From positions 1 to 64,000 of the forward strand of contig NZ_BAABHY010000006.1 of assembly GCF_039542345.1 (NCBI RefSeq): 64,000 nucleotides of DNA, read 5' to 3'. The notes beneath the pieces are model-generated. The model saw only the letters and a list, made by a program, of their open reading frames with translations, had not been told where the DNA came from and made no database searches. Numbering within the stretch: the stretch's first letter is position 1; each line of letters begins with the position of its first letter. This DNA comes from Orbus sasakiae. Its GTDB lineage: Bacteria > Pseudomonadota > Gammaproteobacteria > Enterobacterales > Orbaceae. A program made the position numbers and the translations under genes. Below are positions 27,666 to 36,463 of this stretch, piece by piece.

Positions 27666-28652
27666 ATGACGGACTTAATGCAACAAAACGAAAAAATAGA
27701 ATGTTTTACTTTTGGTGACAGGGAGCCAATGGCTGATGCAAAAGAGTTATTGAATTATTTGCAATGTACAGAATGTGGGAATTGGTATGAGCCGCCCGTT
27801 AATTTTGATACGCAGGCCAATACTTTTGCCTCATCGTCTTATCACAGTAGCCCGATTTATGTGAAGCGCAATATTTTAACCAGTACGTTTATTCCTCATA
27901 AATATTTAACCAGGCAGTCTTTTGAAAGAATAGCGAATGATTTTTTAATCTTAGGTAATTGTTATCTTGAAAAACGTTCAAATATGTTGAAGCAAACAGA
28001 TGGATTAAAACCAACTTTAGCCAAATATACCCGTCGAGGTGTTGAAGCCAATAAATATTGGTATATCGATCAGTATTGGGAAGAACACGAATTTAAAAAA
28101 GGGTCTATCTGGCACAATCTTGCTCCTGATATTAATCAGGAAATCTATGGGTTACCTGAATATTTAGCTGCGATTAATTCTGTGTGGTTAGATAACTCAG
28201 CCACGGTGTTCCGTCAACGTTATTATAAAAATGGTTCACATGCTGGATTTATTCTTTATCTCTCTAACCCATCACATAATGAAAAAGATATTGAGGAATT
28301 GAAGAAAGCGCTACAAAACAGTCGTGGACCTGGTAACTTTCGTAATCTACTAATGTATGCACCAAATGGTAAACCCGACGGATTAAAATTAATTCCAGTT
28401 GGCGAGGTAGCTGCCAAAGATAACTTTGCTGATATTAAATCCGTTAGCCAAGATGATATTTTAACGGCGCACCGAGTACCACCGTCATTGATGGGAATTA
28501 CTCCTAAAAATACAGGTGGATTTGGCGATCCTGAAAAGGCATCAAAAGTATTTGCCCGTAACGAAATTAAACCACTTCAGGATAGATTTTTACAACTGAA
28601 TGATTGGATGGGGGAGGAAATAGTAAGATTTAATTCTTATTCTCTTGAGTAA
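27666..28652 (+). CDS. Q: P2 gpQ-like portal protein
   Basis: The 328-aa phage portal family protein has the GNCYLEKR, VWLDNSATVFRQRYYKNGSHAGFIL and DDILTAHRVPPSLMGITPKNTGGFGD motifs that mark P2 gpQ. It follows P by 2 nt and is followed by a terminator. It is the left border of the cargo hotspot known in P2-like phages. Confidence 0.95.
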   Translation: MTDLMQQNEKIECFTFGDREPMADAKELLNYLQCTECGNWYEPPVNFDTQANTFASSSYHSSPIYVKRNILTSTFIPHKYLTRQSFERIANDFLILGNCYLEKRSNMLKQTDGLKPTLAKYTRRGVEANKYWYIDQYWEEHEFKKGSIWHNLAPDINQEIYGLPEYLAAINSVWLDNSATVFRQRYYKNGSHAGFILYLSNPSHNEKDIEELKKALQNSRGPGNFRNLLMYAPNGKPDGLKLIPVGEVAAKDNFADIKSVSQDDILTAHRVPPSLMGITPKNTGGFGDPEKASKVFARNEIKPLQDRFLQLNDWMGEEIVRFNSYSLE

Positions 28653-28671
28653 ATAACCTAAAACGCTCTAT

Positions 28672-28694
28672 AACGCCCATAATGGGCGTTTTTT
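28672..28694 (+). terminator. Terminator of the P-Q operon
   Basis: AACGCCCA-TAA-TGGGCGTT (28672-28690) is followed directly by a T run. Confidence 0.88.
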
Positions 28695-28800
28695 ATTATC
28701 TATAGGGTTTATTGGAATTACTTAGATCGTTTAATTCTATTTAAATTTGATATGCCTGCATTGATTTTTTGATGCTATTTTTAAAGATTTACAGTGAAAT

Positions 28801-28836
28801 TGCGCCGTTGAAACCCCACCCCACCCTCGCACTAAA
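28801..28836. other. Candidate cos site
   Basis: A C-rich block (AAACCCCACCCCACCCTCGC) stands out in AT-rich surroundings just past the Q terminator. In P2 the cohesive end lies at this place and has a similar pyrimidine-rich strand (complement of GGCGAGGCGGGGAAAGCAC). The nick positions cannot be read from the sequence. The stretch 28695-28960 holds otherwise only a hairpin at 28876-28895. Confidence 0.5.
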
Positions 28837-28875
28837 AGTGTGTGAATTTGTGCAAAATTGCAAACCGCATAAAAC

Positions 28876-28905
28876 AAGCCCTAGCAAAAGGGCTTGAGCT
28901 GTTTT
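28876..28905. terminator. Hairpin, possible terminator past cos
   Basis: CAAGCCC pairs with GGGCTTG around an A-rich loop, followed by GAGCTGTTTTT on the plus strand. It could also terminate minus-strand transcription of the small gene at 28961. Confidence 0.5.
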
Positions 28906-28960
28906 TGATCCTTTTTAGATCTTGCATTTTCGTGCAGTATAGCCGTGCAGTAAAAAAATT

Positions 28961-29137
28961 TTAGCTATTTTCTTTTTTAGGTTTATCGATAAGACACTCT
29001 TTTATTGGCTCCAGTAAATCTCGAATCCAAAATAGTGTTACATCCTTATCCCTTTCTGTTAGGTGTTCTGATTCAGTTACAACACGAATAAGTAGCTCTG
29101 CTCGTTCAACTCTTTTTGCATTCTCTAATTCCTTCAT
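28961..29137 (-). CDS. Small prophage protein, unknown
   Basis: A 58-aa open frame begins with ATG at 29137, preceded by GAGGTG at a good distance. The sequence MKELENAKRVERAELLIRVV...LFWIRDLLEPIKECLIDKPKKENS is a charged helical protein without a known motif. It lies between the cos region and the cargo genes, on the same strand as they are. The strong ribosome-binding site and normal composition make it a likely gene. It could be part of the cargo or a small phage protein. Confidence 0.6.
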   Translation of the reverse strand: MKELENAKRVERAELLIRVVTESEHLTERDKDVTLFWIRDLLEPIKECLIDKPKKENS

Positions 29138-29319
29138 AGATAAATCACCTCAAAATTAATATTTAGTTTAACTTATCAAAAATAAGTAGTGAGTTATCGC
29201 GCGATATAGAAATGCTAACGGATAAATACCTCAATTGCATTAGTTTAATCAATATCCATTTGTTTGATTAAATCGTTGATTTCTTAATTTAAAATTTGCT
29301 ATTATAAAAAGTTTTGTTC

Positions 29320-29919
29320 TTAAAAATGCTCAACATGGGTGTTATATAATATTTTGGCAGATTGTTTTATAAGATAGTAGTATTCAACCGCCTCTTTCAT
29401 TGTAGGTAGTAAACAATTTTTATCATGAGTTAGTTCATTTCTGCGGTTAGTAAGTGTAGAAATTATTTTAGAGTGATCTTCAGATATAAGATGTTGCCAA
29501 GCTTGGAGCCTTTTTTTGTTATAAGGCCCTTCAAAAGTAATTAGAAATTCTTTATATATTTCAAACTGCTCTATTATTGCTAGTTTAGCAATTACAGATT
29601 CAACTCTAGACCCGTCTTTGTTTCTTGGTGGAGACATAGGGGCAGTAACTCCACCATTTGCATTTTTGATAGGAGTATTTCCTATGACTAAATTTGCAGC
29701 GACACTAAATTCTTTACTCATATTTAATATATATGGATATTCATGATTAATTTGTTCAGCATTTGCTGGAGCTGATAGACAAGGACCTTCTGTCCAGGCT
29801 AAATTATCCTTACCCAAAAATTTCCAATCTAGCATTTTTTCTGCTGAACGCGCATTATCGTAAACAAAACAAGCAGATAATAAGGCCTCTCCTGAATTTT
29901 TAATGTAATCCTCTATCAT
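29320..29919 (-). CDS. HEPN-domain protein, putative defence ribonuclease
   Basis: The 199-aa protein is mostly helical. Near its C-terminus (about 159-165) it has RRNELTH, an R-x4-H motif with the N next to R that marks catalytic HEPN RNases. The segments around it (helices about 115-150 and 170-192) fit a HEPN four-helix bundle. The gene follows the AbiC-like membrane gene by 9 nt, so they are an operon. In abortive-infection systems such pairs sense phage and cleave RNA; that role is inferred here. The N-terminal half (about 1-110) has no motif I recognise. Confidence 0.7.
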   Translation of the reverse strand: MIEDYIKNSGEALLSACFVYDNARSAEKMLDWKFLGKDNLAWTEGPCLSAPANAEQINHEYPYILNMSKEFSVAANLVIGNTPIKNANGGVTAPMSPPRNKDGSRVESVIAKLAIIEQFEIYKEFLITFEGPYNKKRLQAWQHLISEDHSKIISTLTNRRNELTHDKNCLLPTMKEAVEYYYLIKQSAKILYNTHVEHF

Positions 29920-29928
29920 TTTCTTAAC

Positions 29929-31071
29929 CTATTCATTATTTAATAATTCTTTTGGCAATTTATCATTTTCAACAAAAAACTTTAAGATAGGAAGTATATT
30001 GTTAATGTAATATGGGTTTTGATCAAATGCAGAAGAGGTATATTTAATATATAAAGATAATTTAAAATTTTCATTTAGATTTAATTTTAAAATCTCGTTT
30101 TGAAAATTCTTGATTGTTAGATTTTCTTGTTCTAATTGAGTTAGGTAATCATTTTTTTTTGGTTCCTTTAAATTAGCTTTCAATTTATCTTCAAGATCAT
30201 TTTTTTTATTTATATGCTGAAAATATGATGCAATTTTTATGAGTTGGATATCGTTTGTCATCATCATTGAAATTTGTTCTAAGTTTATATGTTCAAGAAA
30301 TTTAAATTTATTTAAATATTTTCTATAGTCTTCAAATTTACTAATGGAGGATGGATTTCGTAATCCATTCATAGCAATTACATATAGTAAATGTTCGGAT
30401 ATAAAAGAACGCAAAAGACCAGAATAATCATAAATACAACTAACATTGTTTTCATTATCATCAAGGTATTTTAAAAAACGATATAAAAATCTTAAATAAG
30501 CATTAATTGTATTATGTTTTCCTTCGGAAAAAATGCTCTCTAATGTTTTTTGTGTCCAGTTAAAATTGATAACGCCATCAGCTCTTCTAATTCGAGATGT
30601 AGTTAATTCATTATAAATATTAGTAATATTTTCTGAAAAATCTTTTTGCAGGAAAAAAGCATTATGCTGTTCAAGCATTAATGTAAACATTCTATCAAAA
30701 TCATTTTTTTCCGATTCTTTATCTTGTCTTTCTAGTTGTTTTTTTAGTTCTTTGTTTTGATTATGGTTTGTCCATAATAAAATGATTATTGTTATAAAAG
30801 TTAGAATTGGATTGAGAATACCACCTATGTAGTCCCCCATAGCTCCCCAATCTTCTTGGGTTGTCATAATATTATCTACTTTCTTAAAATAGTTTACATA
30901 ATCAATTGCTATATTTAGTATCAATAAAAAACATATAACAATAAAAAAAATTGAAACAAGTCCAAACTCATATTTTTTATTAATCCAGATTCCAAACAAA
31001 GCAGTAATTGATACAACTACAACCAAGGAAATAGTAAAATTTAAATCACTCAATAAATTAAAAAACAACAT
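29929..31071 (-). CDS. Putative AbiC-type abortive infection membrane protein
   Basis: The 380-aa protein has N-terminal helices at about 10-30 and 36-59 and a third in GDYIGGILNPILTFITIIILL (about 79-100). The DWGAMGDYIGGILNP motif followed by a coiled coil (NQNKELKKQLERQDKE) and FDRMFTLMLEQHNAF is typical of the 'putative phage abortive infection protein' family. The rest is cytosolic, Asn/Lys-rich and helical. It lies in the Q-A hotspot, has more AT than the phage genes, and heads an operon with the HEPN gene. How the pair acts is unknown. Confidence 0.75.
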   Translation of the reverse strand: MLFFNLLSDLNFTISLVVVVSITALFGIWINKKYEFGLVSIFFIVICFLLILNIAIDYVNYFKKVDNIMTTQEDWGAMGDYIGGILNPILTFITIIILLWTNHNQNKELKKQLERQDKESEKNDFDRMFTLMLEQHNAFFLQKDFSENITNIYNELTTSRIRRADGVINFNWTQKTLESIFSEGKHNTINAYLRFLYRFLKYLDDNENNVSCIYDYSGLLRSFISEHLLYVIAMNGLRNPSSISKFEDYRKYLNKFKFLEHINLEQISMMMTNDIQLIKIASYFQHINKKNDLEDKLKANLKEPKKNDYLTQLEQENLTIKNFQNEILKLNLNENFKLSLYIKYTSSAFDQNPYYINNILPILKFFVENDKLPKELLNNE

Positions 31072-31097
31072 TCCAATACCTTATATTTGAGTTATAA

Positions 31098-31120
31098 AAA
31101 AGTAGCCCACACAGTGGGCT
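31098..31120 (-). terminator. Terminator of the early operon before the cargo genes
   Basis: Minus strand: AGCCCAC-TGT-GTGGGCT stem followed by ACTTTTTT. It ends transcription from the gpA region just upstream of the AbiC-like gene, so cargo expression needs read-through or its own promoter within ~30 nt. Confidence 0.8.
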
Positions 31121-31158
31121 GTTGGATTTTATATGGTTTTAGGTATTAAGTCACTTTG

Positions 31159-31359
31159 TTACTTAGCTTTTTTCATTACGCTGTATAGTAGATCTGCAAT
31201 GCAGCTTACTGCGATTATGAATTCGTTTTTATTTGTATGATCGGCACTTAATAGGAATCGGGCGAGTAGTTCGGCTTGTTCGAGTTTTGCGTAACTGTCT
31301 ATGTTAATTTGAACTGTATCGTTAGAAGTTGCAATGTTTAAAATTGATTGGTTTTTCAT
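31159..31359 (-). CDS. Small prophage protein, unknown
   Basis: The 66-aa protein begins MKNQSILNIATSNDTVQINID, with AAAGGA before ATG 31359. It is a helical protein (QAELLARFLLSADHTN) without a recognised function. The frame is open upstream to 31449. The translation there (FTPSIGVLVVIKLSKP) resembles leader regions that precede Ash/Icd-type genes in P4-like immunity regions, so the extension may be a leader rather than protein. Confidence 0.65.
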   Translation of the reverse strand: MKNQSILNIATSNDTVQINIDSYAKLEQAELLARFLLSADHTNKNEFIIAVSCIADLLYSVMKKAK

Positions 31360-31449
31360 GACTAAATTCCTTTTGGGTTTAGATAATTTAATCACCACCA
31401 GCACGCCAATACTGGGGGTGAACTGAACAAGGTTGGCGTACCGCCCCAA

Positions 31450-31602
31450 AAGATCACGGCGAGCCTTTCGGCTCCCTCATCCAGCCCACCATAGAAAAGA
31501 TGCAACTAGATTGTAAGCATAAAAATACCGCATTGAGCGGTTATGCTCTTTTGGGAATAATCCAAGACGCCAATCTTGACGTTAGATTTTGCTAACGTGC
31601 TT
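31450..31602 (-). other. Structured untranslated region with short hairpins
   Basis: On the minus strand this stretch contains hairpins ACCGC-tcaat-GCGGT and GAGCC-gaaa-GGCTC and an ATGGTGGGCTGG start-like segment whose frame meets a TGA after ~12 codons. The pattern recalls the ash/CI RNA regions of P4-like elements. No protein can be assigned with confidence. Confidence 0.4.
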
Positions 31603-31782
31603 TTAATATATATCTGTTTGGTTTTTGTTGTCAACTTTTCCCTTAATTGCCTTTAAATGGTCAAGCGCTTTTTGTAGCTGATCCAGTGAACAATTGCAGC
31701 TATATTGTAGTGAATTTAATTCGTTAATAATTTTTAAAATAGTTGCTGGTGGCGGTCTCGGTCTAAATCTTGGTATGGCCAT
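31603..31782 (-). CDS. Small prophage protein, unknown
   Basis: A 59-aa open frame begins MAIPRFRPRPPPATILKII and ends KNQTDIY. AAAAGGAGAG precedes the ATG at an ideal distance. It starts 12 nt after the gpA stop in the same operon. It has a Pro/Arg-rich start and a helical body with two close Cys (YSCNCS). No family is recognised. Confidence 0.65.
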   Translation of the reverse strand: MAIPRFRPRPPPATILKIINELNSLQYSCNCSLDQLQKALDHLKAIKGKVDNKNQTDIY

Positions 31783-31794
31783 GTTGCTCTCCTT

Positions 31795-33963
31795 TTAAAA
31801 TGAGAATTCAAAATCATCAAATGTACTGATTTTTAACGGTTTTTTAGTGCTATTTTGTCTGTTCTGTGGTGAATTACAGACGATAAGATGCACTCCATTT
31901 AAAGTGTTATCTAATTTTAAGTATTGGTTTTGACTGATTTTTATACTTTCTCGTAAATAAAGTCGATTTACAGCCAGATCATCATCTGGAATACCGATTA
32001 TTTTTAGCTGTTTTTTTATTTCTTCTCGCTGATCGTCCGCATCATCTTTAAAATTCTGCGTACAGTTATTGACAGAACTCCAAGGCGTGCGTTCCGCACG
32101 ATTTTTAAGGTCAAGAGCCTTGCTTGTTTGGCCTTTTTGGATAATCTTACATTTTATTAACCTGGTGCAAATGTATGACGTTAGCCCGACGATAGGGGAA
32201 AACACACCATTGATTTTTTTGATTGGCTCTTCATATTGGTTGAGTTGCTCTTCATAAGATAGGCGAACGGCTAGATCTTTGCGTTTTACCATAGGTCCAC
32301 CTTGATGGATAGTGTAAGCAGCCCAATCGCCGATATCGGCAGAAGCAAGAACAGGATCGATCACGCTTTCATCTACTGTTTTATCTTTGAGCCGGCGCAA
32401 CTCTCGCCAAACAGTAACAGGCGCACCGCCTATTTGTTGAAATTGTCTAATCTTCCATCTGCTTGCCCATGCGGTAACGGCTTTTGCCATATTCTTTAAG
32501 TTTTGACCAGATTCATTATCGACCGCATCATCAAGTGCATAACCATCAATATTTTTAGATATATATTTTGCTATGTAACCTGTGGCACTCCCTTTTTCTT
32601 TCTCAATCATTTTGAATTCAAAACGGTTTTTAGCGGCTCCTTTTTCGTGACCATCTTCATCCATGGCGTAGATCCACATAATTTTAAATGCTTTGCTGAT
32701 ATCTTCGGGACGCATAAAAACAAGAATATGCCAATGAGGTGTTCCGTCGTGATGTGGTTCGGCAACTCGAAAACCAAAAACTTTGATATCTTCACGGGAT
32801 AGTTTTGCTCGGATTCGTGACCACACTTTACATAAATAGGCTTGAGTATCTTGAGGCGTATTACCAATCCAATTTTCAACAAAGCCACCTCTTGAATAAA
32901 CACTGTGATATTTAGATGGGGCGGTTAAAGTAATAAAAGCGCCACAATAGCCAAACTCTTCAGCAATATCTTCAAAACCACGCATACGATTCATTAACTC
33001 AACTCGGCGAATAGCTGGATTAGCAATGGATTTGTAAACTTGTAAATCAAGTGGGATCTGCTCGCCAGTTTCCTCATTTTCGATTGCCATTCGTTCAAGG
33101 TATTTACGATTTCGGCGTTTTTGTTCGTTGAATTCGTTGATACATGAACGGCTTGCGTATGGGCTGGCTTTAGCTTGAACTTGACCAACAGCAATGGCTA
33201 AATGTTCTTTTTGAGTATCACGGCGACGTTGCAATTTATTACGCCACCAATCTTCATTGGTGACTTTTGCCCATGCTTTTATGATGTTTTCATTGGTGAG
33301 TTTGTCATTTTTATAATCAGCATAGTAGGGCGGTGTAACATTGATTCCGTTTAACTCTTTCAAAATGAGTGAGTAAATTTTGTGTTCGATTGAATTTTGG
33401 TTCACTTCATTAGCTGAAAGAGAAAACGAACTTTCATCCAGTTTTTGAGTGATTAAGTTATTAATATGGCGAGCAATATCGACACTTAATTTATTAATGC
33501 TTTCACGCTCGTATGTTGGCAACTTTTCAAACTCGGCACCAAATACGATAGTCAACGAACTTGGCTTATCTGCTTCATATTTTTGATTTAAAAGATCAAG
33601 TCGACCTTTGATATTTCCGCCTAAGGTTTTGCGTAAAAAAGTATTCGCAGCACGGCGACTTTTCGACTGAAATAAATCAATATATTTATTGGTAAAATAA
33701 CTACTTAAATAGTTTGGCAAATTGCCAATATAGTTAGATCTAAAGGCATGATCTTCGTGGTCAATATTCCACAGTTTTATTTCATTATAGGAAATATCAT
33801 CAGGAATTCTTTTAGCTACAATTGGCTTTGCTGTTGGCGTTCTATCCACTTTTTTATTTGGTAAGAATCGCCCAACATTTTCATAATAATCACGCATAGC
33901 CACAAACAAGGAATATTTATCCTTGTTTGAGATTAATGGTAATTGTTGCGTGAATGAGACCAT
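31795..33963 (-). CDS. A: P2 gpA-like rolling-circle replication initiator
   Basis: The 722-aa HUH endonuclease nicks the origin and starts rolling-circle replication. The metal-binding HUH motif is in GTPHWHILVFM (about 396-406) and the two nucleophilic tyrosines are in YIAKYISKN (Y-x3-Y, about 454-462). The surrounding GAFITLTAPSKYH motif is conserved. The N-terminal ~280 residues are helical and variable, as in the family. In P2 the origin lies within this gene; it was not located here. It is the last large gene of the early operon. Confidence 0.93.
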   Translation of the reverse strand: MVSFTQQLPLISNKDKYSLFVAMRDYYENVGRFLPNKKVDRTPTAKPIVAKRIPDDISYNEIKLWNIDHEDHAFRSNYIGNLPNYLSSYFTNKYIDLFQSKSRRAANTFLRKTLGGNIKGRLDLLNQKYEADKPSSLTIVFGAEFEKLPTYERESINKLSVDIARHINNLITQKLDESSFSLSANEVNQNSIEHKIYSLILKELNGINVTPPYYADYKNDKLTNENIIKAWAKVTNEDWWRNKLQRRRDTQKEHLAIAVGQVQAKASPYASRSCINEFNEQKRRNRKYLERMAIENEETGEQIPLDLQVYKSIANPAIRRVELMNRMRGFEDIAEEFGYCGAFITLTAPSKYHSVYSRGGFVENWIGNTPQDTQAYLCKVWSRIRAKLSREDIKVFGFRVAEPHHDGTPHWHILVFMRPEDISKAFKIMWIYAMDEDGHEKGAAKNRFEFKMIEKEKGSATGYIAKYISKNIDGYALDDAVDNESGQNLKNMAKAVTAWASRWKIRQFQQIGGAPVTVWRELRRLKDKTVDESVIDPVLASADIGDWAAYTIHQGGPMVKRKDLAVRLSYEEQLNQYEEPIKKINGVFSPIVGLTSYICTRLIKCKIIQKGQTSKALDLKNRAERTPWSSVNNCTQNFKDDADDQREEIKKQLKIIGIPDDDLAVNRLYLRESIKISQNQYLKLDNTLNGVHLIVCNSPQNRQNSTKKPLKISTFDDFEFSF

Positions 33964-33975
33964 AGCTAATGAACC

Positions 33976-34800
33976 CTAAACCATATCTGGCGTTAATACG
34001 CCTATAATTTCTTTGGCTTGTTCTCGGTTGCCATTGGCGGCGACAGATCGCCGTGCTTGGATTGAATAAATTTTAAATTGTCGGAATAGGTAACGGGTAT
34101 CTGATGTATCGTGATTAGAGATCACAGCACATGCGCCACGTTTTACAGCTTTATAAAGGTGGTAAGCTAATTGTTCCGTTTCGTTATAATCAAAAGTTGA
34201 TGGTGTATACCCGTTAAAGCTAACGTCACCACCTAACGGCAAATAAGGGGGATCACAATAAATTACATCACCATTACTAGCGTAGTTAACGGTGTTTTTA
34301 TAATCACAGCGAAGCAGTTCAATTGAAAAAGGAATTTGATTCAGCTTTTCTGAAAAAAGCATTAATTCATTAGTAGGATTGTATATATTTTTATGTTTAC
34401 CCTCTGGAACATTAAATTGACCACTTTTATTGTATCGGCATACACCATTAAAGCAGTGGCGATTTAAATAGATAAATAATGCAGCTCGTTTATTTGTTTG
34501 AGATGAGTTATTAAATAATTCCCTTGCTTCATAATAATTAGGGTTTTGACTAAAATAGAAATCAACAAGCGAGATTAATTTTTGTGGCTCTGCTTTTAAC
34601 CGGTTATAAACATTGATCAAATCCTGATTAATGTCCGCTAAAAGATACTGTTTATAATTGGTATTGATAAAAACATTACCGCCACCAACAAAAGGTTCAA
34701 TCAACCGTTCGCCTTTTGGTAAATACTGCAATAATTGAGGAATAACTCGGCCTTTTCCGCCCATCCATTTAAGGAAAGAGCGATTTGTTTTAGTTTGCAT
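33976..34800 (-). CDS. Dam-type DNA adenine methylase 1
   Basis: The 274-aa protein is a D12-class N6-adenine methyltransferase. SAM binding is by FLKWMGGKGR and EPFVGGGNVF; the catalytic motif is CDPPYLP; between them is the target-recognition region. It resembles Dam (GATC). It lies 12 nt upstream of gpA, as in many P2-like phages that methylate their DNA against restriction or to control replication. The order with a second methylase next to it is unusual. Confidence 0.9.
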   Translation of the reverse strand: MQTKTNRSFLKWMGGKGRVIPQLLQYLPKGERLIEPFVGGGNVFINTNYKQYLLADINQDLINVYNRLKAEPQKLISLVDFYFSQNPNYYEARELFNNSSQTNKRAALFIYLNRHCFNGVCRYNKSGQFNVPEGKHKNIYNPTNELMLFSEKLNQIPFSIELLRCDYKNTVNYASNGDVIYCDPPYLPLGGDVSFNGYTPSTFDYNETEQLAYHLYKAVKRGACAVISNHDTSDTRYLFRQFKIYSIQARRSVAANGNREQAKEIIGVLTPDMV

Positions 34801-34816
34801 TGTGAACCCTTAAAAC

Positions 34817-35617
34817 TTAATAGTTACTATCTTTTATCCAAATACATTCCTTACGGATGATTTGGCCTTTTTGACCTGCTGCGCGTGCTGGTGAAGTTCT
34901 TTTTTGCCAGACAAATAAATAGTCGTTATATAAATCGCAATCGTATCCAGAAATAACCACGCTTCCGGACAGATTATTTGCTGAAATTAATAATTGTTCG
35001 TGGTCGTCAATTGCCATTTCGTATTGATAAACATTGGTTGATGTTCTTGTTTCGCTCATGTAGGGCGGATCTAAATAGAACAAGGTTTTTGGTGAATCGT
35101 GTTTTTGTAATAGTTCCAATGCCGGAATATTTTCTATAATCACGCCAGTTAAGCGTTGGCAAATAAATGCTAAGTTGTTAGGTATTTTTGCCCATACTGT
35201 TGCATCAGTGGTTTTGCCTTTTCTTGTGCTACCCGAAAAGCCAGTACAACCTTTAATGCAACCAGTTGAAGAAAAAGACATAAATGACCTAACTAACATT
35301 CGGCGAGCCTGTTCAACTTGCTGCGAACCTAAACTATTACCGGCATCAAAATACTCACTGCGGTGAAATGGTGTTAATGCAACTAAATCAATTAGTTGCT
35401 TGGAAAGAATCGGATCCCTTAATACCTTAAATAAATTGACAACATCATTATTAAGATCGTTATAAACCTCATTACCCAATCTTGGTTTTTGAAGTAATAC
35501 GCCAGCAGCACCGCCAAAGGCTTCAACATAAATTTCATGTTTAGGAAAATGGCTAATAATCCAAGGGGCTAACCTAAATTTACCGCCAAAATATCTTAAT
35601 AATGGATGTTTGATCAT
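34817..35617 (-). CDS. Dam-type DNA adenine methylase 2
   Basis: The 266-aa protein is also a D12-class adenine methyltransferase (LLRYFGGKFRLAPWI, VEAFGGAAGVL, YLDPPYMSETR) but differs clearly from the first, so the two did not arise by recent duplication. The target may differ from GATC. It overlaps the DksA-like gene by 4 nt. No cognate restriction enzyme is nearby. Confidence 0.88.
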   Translation of the reverse strand: MIKHPLLRYFGGKFRLAPWIISHFPKHEIYVEAFGGAAGVLLQKPRLGNEVYNDLNNDVVNLFKVLRDPILSKQLIDLVALTPFHRSEYFDAGNSLGSQQVEQARRMLVRSFMSFSSTGCIKGCTGFSGSTRKGKTTDATVWAKIPNNLAFICQRLTGVIIENIPALELLQKHDSPKTLFYLDPPYMSETRTSTNVYQYEMAIDDHEQLLISANNLSGSVVISGYDCDLYNDYLFVWQKRTSPARAAGQKGQIIRKECIWIKDSNY

Positions 35618-35820
35618 TTTGTTAATCTTTCCTTAATTTGCTGACAATCAACACACAACTTACAGCCTTGTAGGAGTTGGCGGCGTTTTTCGGGAATGGG
35701 GTCGCCACACTCGAGGCAGTTAATTGCCGATTCGCCTACAAATACGGTTTGCCGTTTAACTAAAATGTTATCGATTTCTTGTTGTGCTAAATCATTGGCA
35801 CGGTCGATTGTGTCTCGCAT
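35614..35820 (-). CDS. TraR/DksA-type zinc-finger protein
   Basis: The 68-aa protein has the four-Cys zinc finger CLECGDPIPEKRR...CKLCVDC of the TraR/DksA family, preceded by a helix with DRANDLAQQEID. P2 encodes a similar small protein. It likely binds RNA polymerase through the secondary channel. It overlaps both neighbours by 1-4 nt. Confidence 0.9.
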   Translation of the reverse strand: MRDTIDRANDLAQQEIDNILVKRQTVFVGESAINCLECGDPIPEKRRQLLQGCKLCVDCQQIKERLTK

Positions 35821-36053
35821 TAGGCATGCGCCTCGTGCTTTTCGTTTTGCATTTTTGTGGCTTCTTGCTCTAAAAGTTCGGCTGCTTCATGTGGCGATAA
35901 AAAATTGATGCGGATGTGACCTGCTAAACGTTCTAAACGAGCGGAAAATACATCACATAAACCTTGTTTTGTTTCTGTTTTGGCTTGATTTAATGCCATT
36001 AGTAATGCATCACCTTCAAACCCATTAAGCGAAGTCATTGGATTGTTCGACAT
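35820..36053 (-). CDS. DUF2732-type phage protein
   Basis: The 77-aa protein has the family pattern: helix with ALLMALNQAKTETKQ, then FSARLERLAGHIR and LSPHEAAELLEQEA. DUF2732 proteins are common small early genes of P2-like phages; the function is unknown. It overlaps its neighbours on either side. Confidence 0.78.
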   Translation of the reverse strand: MSNNPMTSLNGFEGDALLMALNQAKTETKQGLCDVFSARLERLAGHIRINFLSPHEAAELLEQEATKMQNEKHEAHA

Positions 36054-36438
36054 GATTAGCTCCTTTTGCTATGTGAGCGACAAGATCCGCTCGTTGTTGT
36101 AACTGGCGATGTAAATCGCAATTCATTTTTTTTGCTTCAATATGTACTTTTTGGAAATCTTCTTTTTTGCAGTTAACAAACTGATTAACAATGATTTGTA
36201 ATCGTTTAATGCCAACCGACAATTTTTTGACATCACTATCACTTAACTGTGACCAACTGGATTGGTCTGTCTCTAAGCCGGATGCAATTAATAAATAGCG
36301 TTTTTGATTAGGTGATAAACGTTCAAAAGCCAAACGGGCCAAACTGCGATCATTAACAATCAGTTCTCGACATGCCCGAATATGTTCAAGGTTATTCATT
36401 CTTTGGGCTTTGGCTTGCGGTGTTTCTTGAATAGCCAT
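36025..36438 (-). CDS. Early phage protein, possible replication gpB counterpart
   Basis: The 137-aa protein (start MAIQETPQAKAQ, with AAGGTG upstream) is basic and helical. It lies in the position of P2 gene B, a helicase loader, between cox and A. I see no diagnostic motif, so this role is only positional. A longer start at 36453 is possible but has a poorer ribosome-binding site. Confidence 0.5.
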   Translation of the reverse strand: MAIQETPQAKAQRMNNLEHIRACRELIVNDRSLARLAFERLSPNQKRYLLIASGLETDQSSWSQLSDSDVKKLSVGIKRLQIIVNQFVNCKKEDFQKVHIEAKKMNCDLHRQLQQRADLVAHIAKGANHVEQSNDFA

Positions 36439-36463
36439 AAAAATCACCTTCACAAAATAATTA

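Noticed and set aside
32069..32903. Frames on both strands inside gpA, some with Cys/His
   Set aside because: They overlap the clear HUH replication gene and lack start signals.
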